Source of the DNA: Puffinus mauretanicus
Taxonomy: Eukaryota; Chordata; Aves; Procellariiformes; Procellariidae
Direction of reading: 5' to 3'
Assembly: GCA_023333565.1 (NCBI GenBank)
Contig: JAJKFH010003599.1
Location: 930,001 to 994,000 of the forward strand
Length of the DNA stretch: 64,000 bases
Below, in pieces: positions 47,935 through 60,620 of this stretch; position 1 is the stretch's first letter; every line of letters starts with the position of its first letter. The notes beneath the pieces were generated by a model. The model searched no databases and was not told where the DNA came from. It saw nothing but the letters and a program-made list of their open reading frames with translations. Both the position numbers and the translations under genes were made by a program.

Positions 47935-48180
47935 TCCCCAGACTACTGCAAGTGCAAAGCCAAAGGCAGACACTTTCCTGGGGGGAAATGATCCGTCCAC
48001 TGAACAATGCCACCACTTAGCAAAAGAAAGTACGTGCGTGACAGATTATGAATAATTGATTCTGGTGACAGCGATTCACAGATGTGACATCATTGTTGGG
48101 TGCATCAGGATGCTGAGCATCCTTTGGGTAATATTAGGAGTTAGATGACCCAGGGAACTCAAAGATATTAATGCATAATT

Positions 48181-48230
48181 TTAAAGATCGCTTCCAATCC
48201 AAACTGTTCTATGATTCTATGATTCTATAA
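48181..48230 (+). mobile_element. CR1 LINE extreme 3' tip
   Basis: Only about the last 50 bases of a CR1 are present: AAAGATCGCTTCCAATCC, a CAAACTG spacer and then TTCTATGATTCTATGATTC. The first bases of the match are uncertain. This is among the shortest 5' truncations one could recognise. The intact repeat units suggest it is not very old. Confidence 0.85.
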
Positions 48231-50096
48231 TTCGTTTTACGGGGGAAATAAGAAACTAGAGCAGTCCATAAAATTCTGATCATATCCCATTTCTTCTGTA
48301 GTGTCTCCCTCAAAAGGATGTTCCAGTGGAGACTTTATATTCTTATATAAAAATATCAACATGCCACAGGGAACATTTTTCTCTATGAGCAAAATCCAAA
48401 GTCATTGTACCTTAAATTAAAAGCTAAGTCTTTTTTAATTATTATAGCTCACTGAAGCAGGAGTCCAAAAATAACAGGTAAATCAAAAAAGAGAAACCCA
48501 AAAGGCAAAACAGGCCACTGAGCTTCATTCAGTAACTGGAAAACAGCTTGAATCCTGGTGCTCAAAGAATCCCTCTGAAGTTCAGTCTTGTAAAATCACA
48601 CTTTCTCTCCTAACCCCGACACCAGTAGCATGTCCTGCAAGAGTATCTCTCTCTACAGAGGGGATCTGGTGGTGATATCACCCGCGGTGCCTGGCTGCTG
48701 GATGCTTTCTGAGGCTGAAAACCTCTTTTGATGCCAGCCTTTCTCTCGTCTTTAGTGGATATTTTTTGCTCTCCTTATTTTGAGTGAGTTTCTTTTGTTC
48801 CTCCTTTTTTCCCCTCTGGTTTTGTTCCTCTCCTTTATCCCCTAAATTGCACGGTTTTCTAGCAGCTTTTATCCTCCCTTTCTATTTTTCTTACAGATTT
48901 TGAGTGAAAATGAAGAATGCTCCTCTTAAGGGAGCAGGTTGCATAAAAAGTTTTCATTTTGCAATTGGATTAACTCTTTGATTGTCAGATATCCCTCTAT
49001 TTAGCACTTGGGGTGATAGGAATCACAAATTCTGTTCACCTTTACTTAGGACCATCTACTTTGGTAGACACGCTTCAAAGTTTCTGCTTGCATTCATTGC
49101 AGACAGAGTATTTTCCCAATGACACATTCATGGAAGTATTGCACTAAGTCTTTATGTACGGATCATATATAATAAGGTTTTTCTGGTATTATATAGGACT
49201 TCAGTAGCTTTACTGTTAGATGCTACTCGACCAGAAGAGTCAATAACTGAGGCTTCTTTCTGATAACAGCGCCTTGGGACTGCCCTTGTGTTTACATTTG
49301 GAACTGTGTAAGACTATCACTTAAGCCTCCATTCAAAGCAAACTTCTGCCAAATCAGGAACACTACGTACAGAAACACTTCAGAAGTGTTGTTCAACGTG
49401 GACTTTCACATCATGTGCAGCACATGAAAACTCCCTCCTCCAGCCTCTGCCCAAAGGAAGGCTATTCGGACGGCAGCTTCATCAGACAGGGAAGACCACG
49501 GCTAAGGCCGGCGGGGTAACCTAAATTCAACCCTCCCATCCATTACTCTGTGGTCACTGAGTCCCTGGTCACCCACGGGGCTGAGGAAATAAGCAGGGAC
49601 CGGAGGGGTAAGTGGGTTATGGGGGATTTGTGGCAGAAGCTGCAGAAGTCCCAGAGACGGGGGCTGCGCCCAGCAGGACGAGGAAGGACAGTCTAGCTAA
49701 GGCTGTGTACACCACTGCCGTGGACTTGTGCATTGGTAGCAGACATGCAATTTCAGAGAAGTGTCTGTTCTTATCAGTGGAGCATTAGCTACCATACAGT
49801 GAGAAAGAGAGGATGTCTACATTTCTTAGCCCTGAGAGCGTGTCTATTTGGCTTGTAGGCTTTTTTTATTTCCTGAAATACAACTCACAAAGACTGTGAG
49901 CCAACGTAACACAGAAGCACGATCTGTAGGGTATATCTGTGTACACATTATTAAGCATTAAAGGTAAAGTTAGATTACAATAACCCAAATAAAATGCGTT
50001 GTGATTGAACCATTAATTTTAATAATAAGAGTAACCAGTACAATAATTCTGATTCCTTTTTCCTTTCACAAAGCTCTTATTATTCAGTGTGAAAAT
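48231..50096. other. Unique DNA, no gene seen
   Basis: AT-rich sequence, with a pyrimidine-rich stretch near 48,770-48,900 and a GC-richer stretch near 49,440-49,690. No exon, RNA gene or recognised repeat. Confidence 0.65.
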
Positions 50097-50099
50097 GAT

Positions 50100-50475
50100 C
50101 AGAGAACTAGAAAACATGACCTGCAACGAAAGATTGAACTAATTGGTTCTGTGCAATCTATGGAAGAGAAAAGGAAGCAGAGACATGGTAATAGTTTTCA
50201 AACACATAAAAGGCTGCTGCAAAGAAGGGAGCCTTCCGTTTTCTGCATCCATGATGGATAAGACAAAAACCAGCGAGCTTTAACTGCGGCAAAAAAGGAT
50301 TCTGGCAAGACATCAGGAAGCACGTTGGCTCAGTTAAGAGCAGTAAAGCTGGGGAATAGCCCACTTGGGGAAGGGCCATCTTCTTAGGACTCTTAAAGAA
50401 GAGGTTAGAGAAATGTCCATCAAGTTGTCTGGCCTGCTGTGGGTGACATTTTAAGGTCCTTTCCAGCTCTCTTTT
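50100..50475 (+). mobile_element. Ancient CR1 LINE 3' end
   Basis: Decayed end of ORF2 and 3' UTR. Landmarks in order are TATGGAAGAGAAAAGGAAGC (50,159), a GGTAATAGTTTTCAAACACA and TAAAAGGCTG block (50,188-50,217), GGACTCTTAAAGAAGAGG (50,387), then TTTAAGGTCCTTTCCAGCTC (50,450-50,469). This is the usual CR1 word order. Stops and indels are many and the terminal tandem repeat is gone. The 5' limit is approximate. Confidence 0.85.
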
Positions 50476-50504
50476 CATAAATACATTTTACATGTATTTA
50501 TGAA
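50474..50504. repeat. Perfect palindrome, 13-bp arms
   Basis: The 13 bases at 50,474-50,486 are the exact reverse complement of 50,492-50,504, around the loop TTTAC. It starts exactly where the ancient CR1 similarity stops. A rough random expectation for a 13-bp stem with a loop of 3 to 8 bases is well below one per window, even allowing for AT-rich composition. Confidence 0.85.
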
Positions 50505-53500
50505 GACTGTTTATGTAACAAAAAGCCTCCTGTCTCACAACATTGCACTTGATGACAACTCTGTCATTGGCATCTGTCAGAAAAGGATCGGGCTGATCAG
50601 GCCTTTCAAGAACCGAGTACGATGCGGGGATTAACATTGCTGAATGTTTTTTTCTTCTTCACATGTGTCAGGCCTTGTTTCAAGCTTAAACTCATGGGAT
50701 AATATTGCGGGTGAGTGACGTGTAGTACACACATTGTGTATAGTAGCCTCACAAACCAGAGCCTGGAATAAGAAAGCACATCAATAATGCGTCAAGCACC
50801 TCAGGAGTATGCAACAATTCAAGCACTCACTGACAGAGGCATTTTATATGAACCCAGTACCATATCTTCAATTGGGAACATCAGGGATCAAATGTGAAAT
50901 CATATTTTGTAAATACCTTATTACATGCATTAGTAGAGTTCTCCTGCTACCAAAGAATGACCGAGGGGGACCAGGCAAAAGCAGCCTCCCGTACTGTGGG
51001 GTGCAATAGAAGCCTAGCAGACTTCTGCAAGGTCACACAACAGCTTTATACAAGGAGGTTGTGAGAAATGTCATGACCAATTAAAGTACAAGGGGAATTA
51101 CAGACCATGGAGGGCAGGTGGTATATTCACATCAGCTATTTTAAACTCTCCTAGATATTTAATTTTGAAGCTTTGAATTCTCCCTTGAGGGAATCAGTGT
51201 TTCTCTGCAGATTCTCTAAGTGACTTGGGTACCTAAATTAGCTTCTAAGTTACATGGTATGAGAACCTCCCTGTGTAATTATCCTGGTATTTGCCTGCAA
51301 TGCTATGTTTAACATCCCAACTGATGAGCAATAATTTACTGAATCCAGAAATGATGATCCTTGAACTTCAGGGAAAGTTGCATCAGTAGTTGGATTTCAG
51401 TGACACGGCTCACAGCCAGTTTCTGGTCAGAACAGCGCGGCTCCTAGCTGAAATATCTAGAGGCATGATCTTAGTATCTTGCAGTCCAGTGACAGCTTGT
51501 TCATGGGAGAAGACTTCAAAAGGAATATTAACAAGTTATAAAACCTGACTCTTTCTGCCCAGCCTTGATTCAATTGCTTTTGCTATTTCTCATATGCCTG
51601 GGTTATGTGATATATAAATGTGATACACAAAGCATTTGAGCTACCTGCTATATAGCATGCACCTGGGTTGTGTTGGACAGGTACTCTTTGTAACTGCAAG
51701 TTGATTAGGGACCAGCGAATGGCCAACTGGCTTGCAGGCTGCATGGCTGAAAATACTTGTTTTTCAAAAGAAAGTAATCGAAGAAGGAAGAGGTGTTTCT
51801 GAGTTTCACACAGATCCTACCTAGGAAAGCCATATGTCAGCTTGATAAACAGGGAAATCTGGAAGCACAGTGAGCCCTTGCAATGATTCATCTCTCTTTT
51901 AACATGGTGGGTAATGAAATGTCATGGTGGGACAACAGTCCAAGAGCCTGTTTGGAGCAAACTCATTTGGCAGTGGTTCTTCGCAGAGTCAACTCCGTGT
52001 AAGAGCCCAATAGGCAGAAATCAGTGCGTGAGATGTGCATATTATCCTCTCAACTCTTGCTGATTTACAGCACTTCACAGTCGTTGTAGCAGAGACACCC
52101 ACAGCTTCAATTTCTTAAATATTTAGGCAGGAAAACTTCCTCGGCAGAAATTTCCACCCCAAGGTTTAAAGCACATCATAAACCCGCATCTGCTCCCCAT
52201 GGATGCGAGAGTGAAGTTCCCTCAGACAAAGGTTTTTGGAAGCTATTAAAAGAATCCCAGCTTTTAGCCAGAAAATAAGCTGGTGTTAAAAGTACTTAAG
52301 CACATACGTCAAAGGCATTAGTACATGCTTAAAGTTAACCCCTTTCCTGGCCTTCACTGGTGCCTTTTCCTTCATAATTTTTTTTTTTTTATAGCTACAT
52401 CAAGGCCTGCTCCACAGTCCTGCAAGGTAAATGGAAGACTCCTACTGATGTCAGTGGGATCTCGATGGCAGCCTCACTTGCTTTATCTTTAGTCATGGCA
52501 ACATTAGCTTTAATATCTTTAAATAATGTGTGTGCCAACCCTTACTTTCATTTTCTACTACCTCTCTGATTGATCTACATGGGGATTTGCTGTCATCTGT
52601 GGGTAACTGATGGACCTTGCAACAAAATTATATTCCTTGGCTCTTAACTGTCAAGAAGCTTTATTTTTGCCCTCATTATTTGAAGGGTTTCCAATTCAGG
52701 CAACAAAGTAATTAAGGGCACTGGATTTAACATTGACTGTAACAGGACTATCCATCCACATTTGACTTACATTACCTAATTTTGATTTTTCCCTGCAGAA
52801 CATTTACAAGGCCAGGCAGGTGTATTATCTCTGCATACCATTCATTATCAAGCATGACTGGAACAGGTGGCAACATACTGATCTGTGTTTAATGGAACAG
52901 GCATTCGAATGCATATTTCAAAACTGGGCAAATGATTTCCTTTGTAACACTGTCAAATCATGACCAGTGACAATTTCAGGAATATGCTACCTTATCCCAA
53001 ACTGTGTCTCACCTTCATATCTAGCATCTGCCGACTAGTATTTTATTTTTCAGATTTTTACAGTCTTCACTGATGCCTGGTGTCCGCACTTGGAAGAATG
53101 ACATGATTAGTCCCGGTATGTAATTACTGGTTTTGAACCAACAGCATGTGGCCCTGCCTGGACTGAATGACCCCTGCATGACTGTTGCCTTCTGGACCTT
53201 TCAGTCCACCAGCATTTGAAGCCAGTGGTAGTTGTATTTATCTTCTATGCTCGGCCCCAGACCTGGAAGTCAGCCTTGTGCCAACATGCTTCTGCATGCT
53301 TGGGGAGACTACCTGGTTTCAGAGGCGGTCCAGATGGCTGCAGCTGTGGATGGGAGCATCACGGTGCCATTTCTCCTAACTGGGGACCCACTCAGTTCAT
53401 GTGTCCCCTTCAGAAAGGTGTCATTCTCCTAGCTGCGTGCCTTTCTTCTCCTAGGACAAACATGGAAAAGATTAGAGGTTTGCATGACAAATGGCGGCTT

Positions 53501-56500
53501 ATTAACACTGTTGACATTAGGTGTGTTTAGATACTTAACCCAAGTGCTGGAAGCCCAGTTCTCTACATAATCAACGGAAGGAGGTATGCACTTCCAATGT
53601 AGAACATCAAAGTGAAATGCCCAAAGCACTCCTTGGTGGATGGTATAAATGCTTCTTCAAGATTTCCACACTTACAGCTTTTTAGCTTTTTAACTCAGTG
53701 CTAGTGATGCCTGAGTCTCTAATCCTTCAGACCTGGATCCAATTTTCAGTTACTTCAGCTGCAGCAAGCTAAAACCCTCAGAGAGTCTCCTTGGTTTCAG
53801 CAGAATTATTCAAGCTTGTGTAACACAAAGGTTGAGCTTCTTTCTTAAAACAAGCACAACTAATTTCGGTCCATTTAAATTCTGAGTCCTTCATGGGTCT
53901 GAGAGTCATAAGGGAAAAAACTCTTCAAAGGAGCCCACTTTCACAGGGAGGGATGCACAGCAGCCTGTACGCCTGATGGAGATCACACTGAAGTCAATGA
54001 CCACCTGTCTGCCTTAATGTTACAGCCAACTGCAAGTCTCTGGCTGACTTTAAACCACAAATAAGGTGTTTTATTCTATTATCACCATTTTAGAGGCATA
54101 AGGAATTTTTTATTTAACTGAAAACTGAAAATAAGTGAAATTATAAATATTATATAAGTCAGTTTTCATAATGGCAATATTCAGAACTCTTTAAATGAGC
54201 CAAGGTATTTGTAGTATCTGACCTCATTCTTGAAACCAGGGGATATTTTTAAAAAGAAATGTAATTAAATGTAGCTAGAAGATGTATATTTAACCAATAT
54301 CAGATATTTCAGAAATGGATTTATTTGTAATTCTATGTTTTAAGTACTTCTTGATTCCTTTGAATTTTATTGTCAAATACGTAGGAAGTTAATTAAGAGA
54401 TTTCCTTCAGAATCAGGTCACAGAGTGAGTTAAAACAATACAATTTACAAAACAATATCCATAGGCATAAACAGCTCTGAAATCTTAACGCCACAGAATA
54501 TCGGCAGTACTTTTAACTTATTTAATCCTTCCCTTCACTTGTGACTTTCTTTTTGCCTAATCATGCTCCTACCCTACCAGCATAGTCACTAGATGTATTT
54601 ACAAGCCAGCAGGTGTCAAAACAAATGTCAAGACAAGGTACAAATTGATTTTAGCCCTCCTGAAACTGATGGAGGGAGCGGGAACATTAGGAATTTTGAG
54701 CAGTATGGGCCAATAAAAAACACTTGAGAAGAATCAGTGACCATTGGGCAAGTTGGGTAGCACGTGGACCGAACACTACAAATACATAAAAGAAAAGGCT
54801 CCGGCTGACAGAGGTTCTATTAAACAGTAATGGAGACAGCCTTTTTTGTTTGTTTGTTTTTGTAACCTGGAAATGAGTAAAGACAAAAGAGATTTTTGTT
54901 CAGTGCAAACTGAACAACTCTTTCTTTCGTACGGGTGCGTTACTATTTCCAGCTAGCTATCTACCTGAAGGAGCCTAATCTAGGCAGACTGACAGCATTT
55001 AGTACCTATTTCCTCTACAGTTGTCACTCATCAAAACTTCTGATCTTTAACTTCATGTCTAAACACAAGTGCTCTCAGCTGGTTCAAGACATTCAACTCT
55101 CATGCTTTGGAGTAGTTTCAAAAATGGTCATAAACAGACAAAGAATCAAACAAATGCAGCAGAATGCTGACTGTCGTGGTTTAACCGACACAGGACCTAG
55201 AAAGAGAAATGCTTGGTCAGATCCCCTTTTTTACATGCCGCGTGTCCAACGTAATGTCAGCTGCTTCCTTGAGTTTCTTCTGGATTCAGGAGTGGTGCAG
55301 GGATGATGATACCATGAGAAGTAAATAGCTAAGAAGGTTTGGAGGCATGTGAAAAAAAAACTTTGTAGAATTGTTTATACCAGTTTCAACATTAATATGG
55401 AAATTGACCTATTAATAAACGCCTATCAACTTTAATAATCTGACTGGTGACTTCAATGATCTTGTTATTCATAGATATGAAGAAGAAGAAAAAGCAAAAG
55501 GTTGAGAGTTAATGAGCTACTTCTGTGCAGCTTCTCAATAATCTTTGGAAACTCAGAAGCAATTGGGAGAACAAACTTTTAGTTCATTCCTTTCTCTTTA
55601 CAGTTGCTTGGCCTTGCTCTGGACACAATCAGTATTTGGATGATGTCCTAACCTCAAGCTTCATGCAGACCATAGAGCCTCTCCTTAAACAACTGCTCTA
55701 TCTTTTAGACACTCATCTTTCCACTAGCTTTCATGGGCTTCACTCAAGGAAAACTCTCCATTTTGCTTGACAAAGACTGGACTGATTACTGCTGATTACC
55801 GGAAATTTATTCAGCAACCAAATTATGTCAGCAAACACCCATGCAATAATTCTTTAATCCCGACTCAGTCATTTTGTTCTCTAGGAAGGTCACTATTATA
55901 AGCAGTTGACTGTAATTTGTGTGCTTTATTTTCTCCATGGCTAATTCGTTAGCTAAGACGCCCACCTTTATTTACTACACTTCAAACAAACTGGCGATTA
56001 GTTGGTTCCTGAGTAGCACAGGTCTGACCCCATGTGCTGAACATGAGGCTCACACAGATGATTTGTTGCGCTGCTGGCTGCCCAAATGTTGCTGGCAGCT
56101 TGCTTACTGCAAGTTGTTTGTCTCAGTTACTTGATCACAATGTACCTGCCAGGTGATAAACTGATTTAAATGGGCATATTGTGACTCCGCAATATCTGCA
56201 AGGGTCTCTTCAGAAAAAAATGAATACATAGCACACCACCTCTCGCCCTCAAGAAAAAGACCCAACTAGATTCAAAAGACCCAAAGAGCCAAAAGGCAAA
56301 GCCAACCATGAAGGACCCAGCCAAAAAAAGCATAAGATGAGAGCTGTTGTCCTACCTCAAGCTGGAAATCCCAAGGCAAGGACGTATCATACTGATCAAC
56401 AGTATGGCGTAAATTTCACTGTCCATATGGCACAGCAAAGAAACTTTGTGCTTGCCCTCCCTTATTGTCAAGCAAATAGGTATACATGAGCACTCAAATG

Positions 56501-59500
56501 GTTCTGTAAACCAAGTAGCCTATAAAGTGGGGTAGGGGTATACATCAATTAAACAAACCTGGCTTATGTGCAAAGAGGAAGAGTGTCTGGACTGCCTAGT
56601 CCAGAAGGTCATGTAAAGCAAAAATCTTGGTTCTCCATGGCAGTGTAATTGTCTGTGAAGTATTGTCGCTTGGTCTCAAAGATGCTTCTTAGGTTCACTC
56701 AGAAACACTGTCTTCATAGGGGTCATGATGAGTGTGAGGTACAAGTAGGTGTTTTTGGGGAAGGGTAACAGTGCAACGCTGAATGGTGGCTGGACCCTCC
56801 CCTGCACTGCCTTGCCTTCACCCAAAGCCTGTGCTGTCCAGCTGGAGCCTCTGTTAACACGGCCACTTCTCCCTGGCTTTGCTTCTTCCCTTACAAACAA
56901 GGGCCATAAATACTAAGAGCCTTCAGCTCACATAGATAAAACCTAAATTCAAAGAGCAAAGGCTGTCAGACTGAATAAAACCGGAGGCTGTCTTGGCACA
57001 TAAGTGCAGCTGTACCTTTGCCCAATTTACAGTACATTTTGAAATGTACTTAAATAACAGTCTTTTTCACTGCAGTCAGTTATAATGGTCATTAGAGTAC
57101 TCTGCATCAGCTTTCCTTGATGCTCTCATGAGCCTGAACAGTAGCAATTTATTACCCACGGGGCCATGCAGCTTCAATCTCCAGTGGCACAATGAGTTTT
57201 CTTTCATTACTATAGAGACATTTCGGTATGTTCATTCACCTTCCCTGAAGACGGCGAGACTGCCCCGGTGAGAATTAAGTACACAAATGTTCCACACCGT
57301 ATGATACACCTACCAAATTTTCCCCTGCTATTTTGCAGGATTTAGAAACAGACCAAATAATTTTCTGAAACCTGGCAGTTTTTGCAAGGGGTGATCTGCA
57401 CCTTCACTACACCTTCGTGCCCCCAACAAGCTGAGTAACATGAAGGGTCCAGTTATGTCTTTCCTAGTGCAAGCAAAACCAAAAAGGACACTCTGGAAAG
57501 CAAACCCCTCTTATGTTCTCTGAGCGAGACAGGGGTCACCAATGCAGCAGAGCAATTTCTTACCCAAGTGATACACATCTTTTGACATTGTTGATGACCG
57601 AGGCCTCCTTAAAAGCAATGCTAAATGGTCTCTGCAGTCTCGTAGACAACACCAGCATACCGAGTGCCGGTATGACATGTTTTTCCAAGTCATCCACTTT
57701 TCTTTGAAAACTCTGCCTACATTTGAACTATTTCTTTAGCATGTATCCTGACTGTAGACAAAATGTAAACTAATTTATTTTTCTTTAGTCAGTCTGTTCC
57801 AGAATCAAAATCTTATTGCTCCATTTTTAAGCCTTTCAAGCAACAAGGAGAGAATACAACATGAGGTTCACCAACAGTATTCCCAAAGTTTCCCAGATTC
57901 TTCCAACAAATCAGTGAATACCCAAGTGATTTATAAAAAGGGAAAACACTGTTATTAAACCATTGCAACTCATTGGAGTTTTATTCGTTAGGACTGAGAG
58001 GTGACTGAATAATGAGTCAGTCATAAAGTTTGTGGCCTGTGCTAAAATCAGACAGGGATGAGTTGCCTATTCTAATGTACTCATTAGGGACAGAGTAAGT
58101 ACATCCCGGTATGCTTGAATAGAACAATTATTTTCTGCTGCAATTGAAATGAATTATCAAAAGCTTAGTGAAAAGCTCTGTTCTGAGTCATCATTCATCA
58201 GGAAAGATTTGTTCACAACATTATGAAAGTTTGCAAGATCAAACATTTGTATAGGAATGCATTCTTTGTGCCAGCGATCAACATTTGCTCTTTGCTTTCA
58301 TCTTTGCTACCAGCACTTGGAATATATTTTAAATTATCGTTATCAAGATATAAGTACGGTACTGTTACATTCACTGGTATTTACTTCACCTTTTTTGAAT
58401 TTTCCTGAGTGGCAACATTATGCAAAAACCCAGTGGACTTTGCAGTGTGTAGCTGCTGGGAACATCAGCCTGTGCGTCTTGAGGAACTCAGAAGGAAACC
58501 CTTGGGCAAGACACCATCCACAGCCAACTGCAGACCTGCTTGTGGTAGGCTAGGGAATCCTGAGGGACTAAAAACCATCTACTTCTGTTCAAAGGTTAAA
58601 GTGACCTTGCCCAGCCAAATGGCAGTGAGGTCTCTGCTGCTCCCTTAAAGGTCATAGTGCAAGCTGCAGTATGTGTAGTGTCGGAAAACAAAATTAAACT
58701 TACCCTGCTGCAGGGCACTTATTTTCAAAAGACAAAAAGAAACAGCAAAAAGAGGCTAAAAATTAATCATATCAAATTTATCTAGTTCTACTGGATTCCT
58801 TCTTATTTAGCTAAAGACAAAGTCGATATTACTGCTGAACTTACAAGCTTTATTAAGTAAATTACACTGAAAGATAAGAAGCTATGGAAAGTAAAATTTA
58901 AAAAAGAAGAGGGTTACATTATACTAACAGAATTAAATCCTGGGATTGAACATGTACAGTTTAAAATTTTATCAAGTACAAATAATCAAACTTGTTAATT
59001 CATTTCTTCTAGGCACAAAATGGCAATTTTACCAAAATTGTCTCCTTGGTACATAGTACATGCTCAGAACTAAAATGGTGGATCATGTTGCGCCATTTCT
59101 TGCATGTGAGGCATGCATACATGCACGTCTCAGTCACAGGTTTGCACTCCCTAGAAAACAGCTTTGACTGAGAGATCTTTCAATGCCTAGTAAATAAACC
59201 TTATATTAAAAGCACGTACACATCCTACAGTTCTGCTACTAATGCTTTCAAGTCACATACCCAATGGTTAACTGTTTCAGGTAAAACCAGGTAGGTATTC
59301 GAGAGCCTTCTGGTCAACCTGGCCCACAACTTAAGTGGCATCTCTACCTCCCACATCTTGGCACCTCGTGGTCACCCCATTAGCCTCGACCCTCTCCTGT
59401 GAGCCTGCTGGGACACTCTGCCTCCAGCTCTTGCACTGCCCTGTCAGTCTTCGTCTTGCTATCCCAGGCTCTTCCTGGATTTCCCACCGTACATGGCCAC

Positions 59501-60409
59501 CTTTCTGCATGCTTTGCTTTACACTGCCTCAAATGCTGCTTTGGTGGCTGGTTCACACTCGCTTTTGCAGTGTCCTTATACTTGCCCCAGAATTTTTCTT
59601 TGAAATGAAAGACTCAATGGCTGGGCACTACTTCGTTGCTACAAATCTTCATTTAGAAATCAGTCTGGGGGCAAAGTCTTCGGTCTGTTCTCCACGGCTG
59701 TGGGTCCCCCACTTAACACTCTGACATGCTGTCCCCAAGGAGCTCTCTCAGCTCTGCTCTAACATGATGAAATGAGGAAGAGGAGAAGGGGGGGAAGAAA
59801 AGAAAAGCATCAGGTTTCCCTCCTTGTTTTGTAATGATTTTCCTGACTCCCTCTCTCTCATTCTAGTAAGGACTAGTTCTCATCAGAAAAGTCGGAATCC
59901 TTGAAAATACCCTGGAATTTAAAGAAGATAATGAACAAATAAATACATAAAAATGGTAAAGGTGCAAAGGAGAAAATGAAGGGGAGTAAGGGGATAAGGG
60001 ACTAAGGAAGCACTTACCCCCAAACCACTTTCCTGTCCTGCTCACTCCTCTGGTTGCCGTTTGTGGGAATAAGAGTCACGCATGGCTTAAAATGGTCATG
60101 ACCCTTACGTAATGCCAGACTTTTTGGTTGAAAACTAAAGCTATAATTCAGACTGGGTATTAATACCTCACAACTGATAAACTAATAAATGACACATTCA
60201 AAAGAAAGCTGCTCTACGCAGCTTCAAAGCAATCCTGATCAGATTCAGGGCAGGTATGCAGTACCAAAAGCCAGAATAATTTCCTTGAAATTTTCTTTTA
60301 ACTCCGTGTAGGACAGTGCAGGGCATTTGAATAAGGGAAAGCTCTCTCTTTTCAGGCTCACTAAATAAGAGCCGAGCTCATATGTAAGATAATGTTACCA
60401 TCTACTGGA
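50505..60409. other. Unique DNA, no gene seen
   Basis: Ten kilobases without a gene or confident mobile element. There is a 20-base near-palindrome at 57,031-57,050, a poly-T tract ending in TATAG at about 52,378-52,394 and a 34-base pure purine run at 59,774-59,807. A few words of old amniote repeat type occur near 52,430 and 53,970. Open frames are at most 129 codons. Confidence 0.6.
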
Positions 60410-60620
60410 CTCGGGGAGGAATGCAGCAGGGCCAGGAGAATCCCGCCGGCTTTGGCTTTAGGGAGCAGCGAGTCGCCCACCAGCATCCATCCCTTGCTGT
60501 CGCCGGTGCCTCGCCAGGAGCATGGGCAGGGGGCTCGGTCCCCAGCGGTCACCCCGCAATGGCCACCCACTGGGGACGTGGATGCCAGCCATAGTGTCGG
60601 GAGCTCTTTCGGGTGCTAGG
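60410..60620. promoter_or_regulatory. CpG-rich patch
   Basis: About 15 CpGs in 210 bases, including CCCGCCGGC near 60,443 and TCGCCGGTGCCTCGCC near 60,499. Mutually overlapping short open frames on both strands reflect base composition. It is regulatory or simply GC-rich; no promoter elements identify it. Confidence 0.3.

Noticed and set aside
55164..55183. TGTCGTGGTTTAACC resembling the end of the 23.4 kb LTR
   Set aside because: Similarity stops after about 15 bases and no other LTR part follows, so a chance match or an untraceable fragment is more likely than a second LTR.
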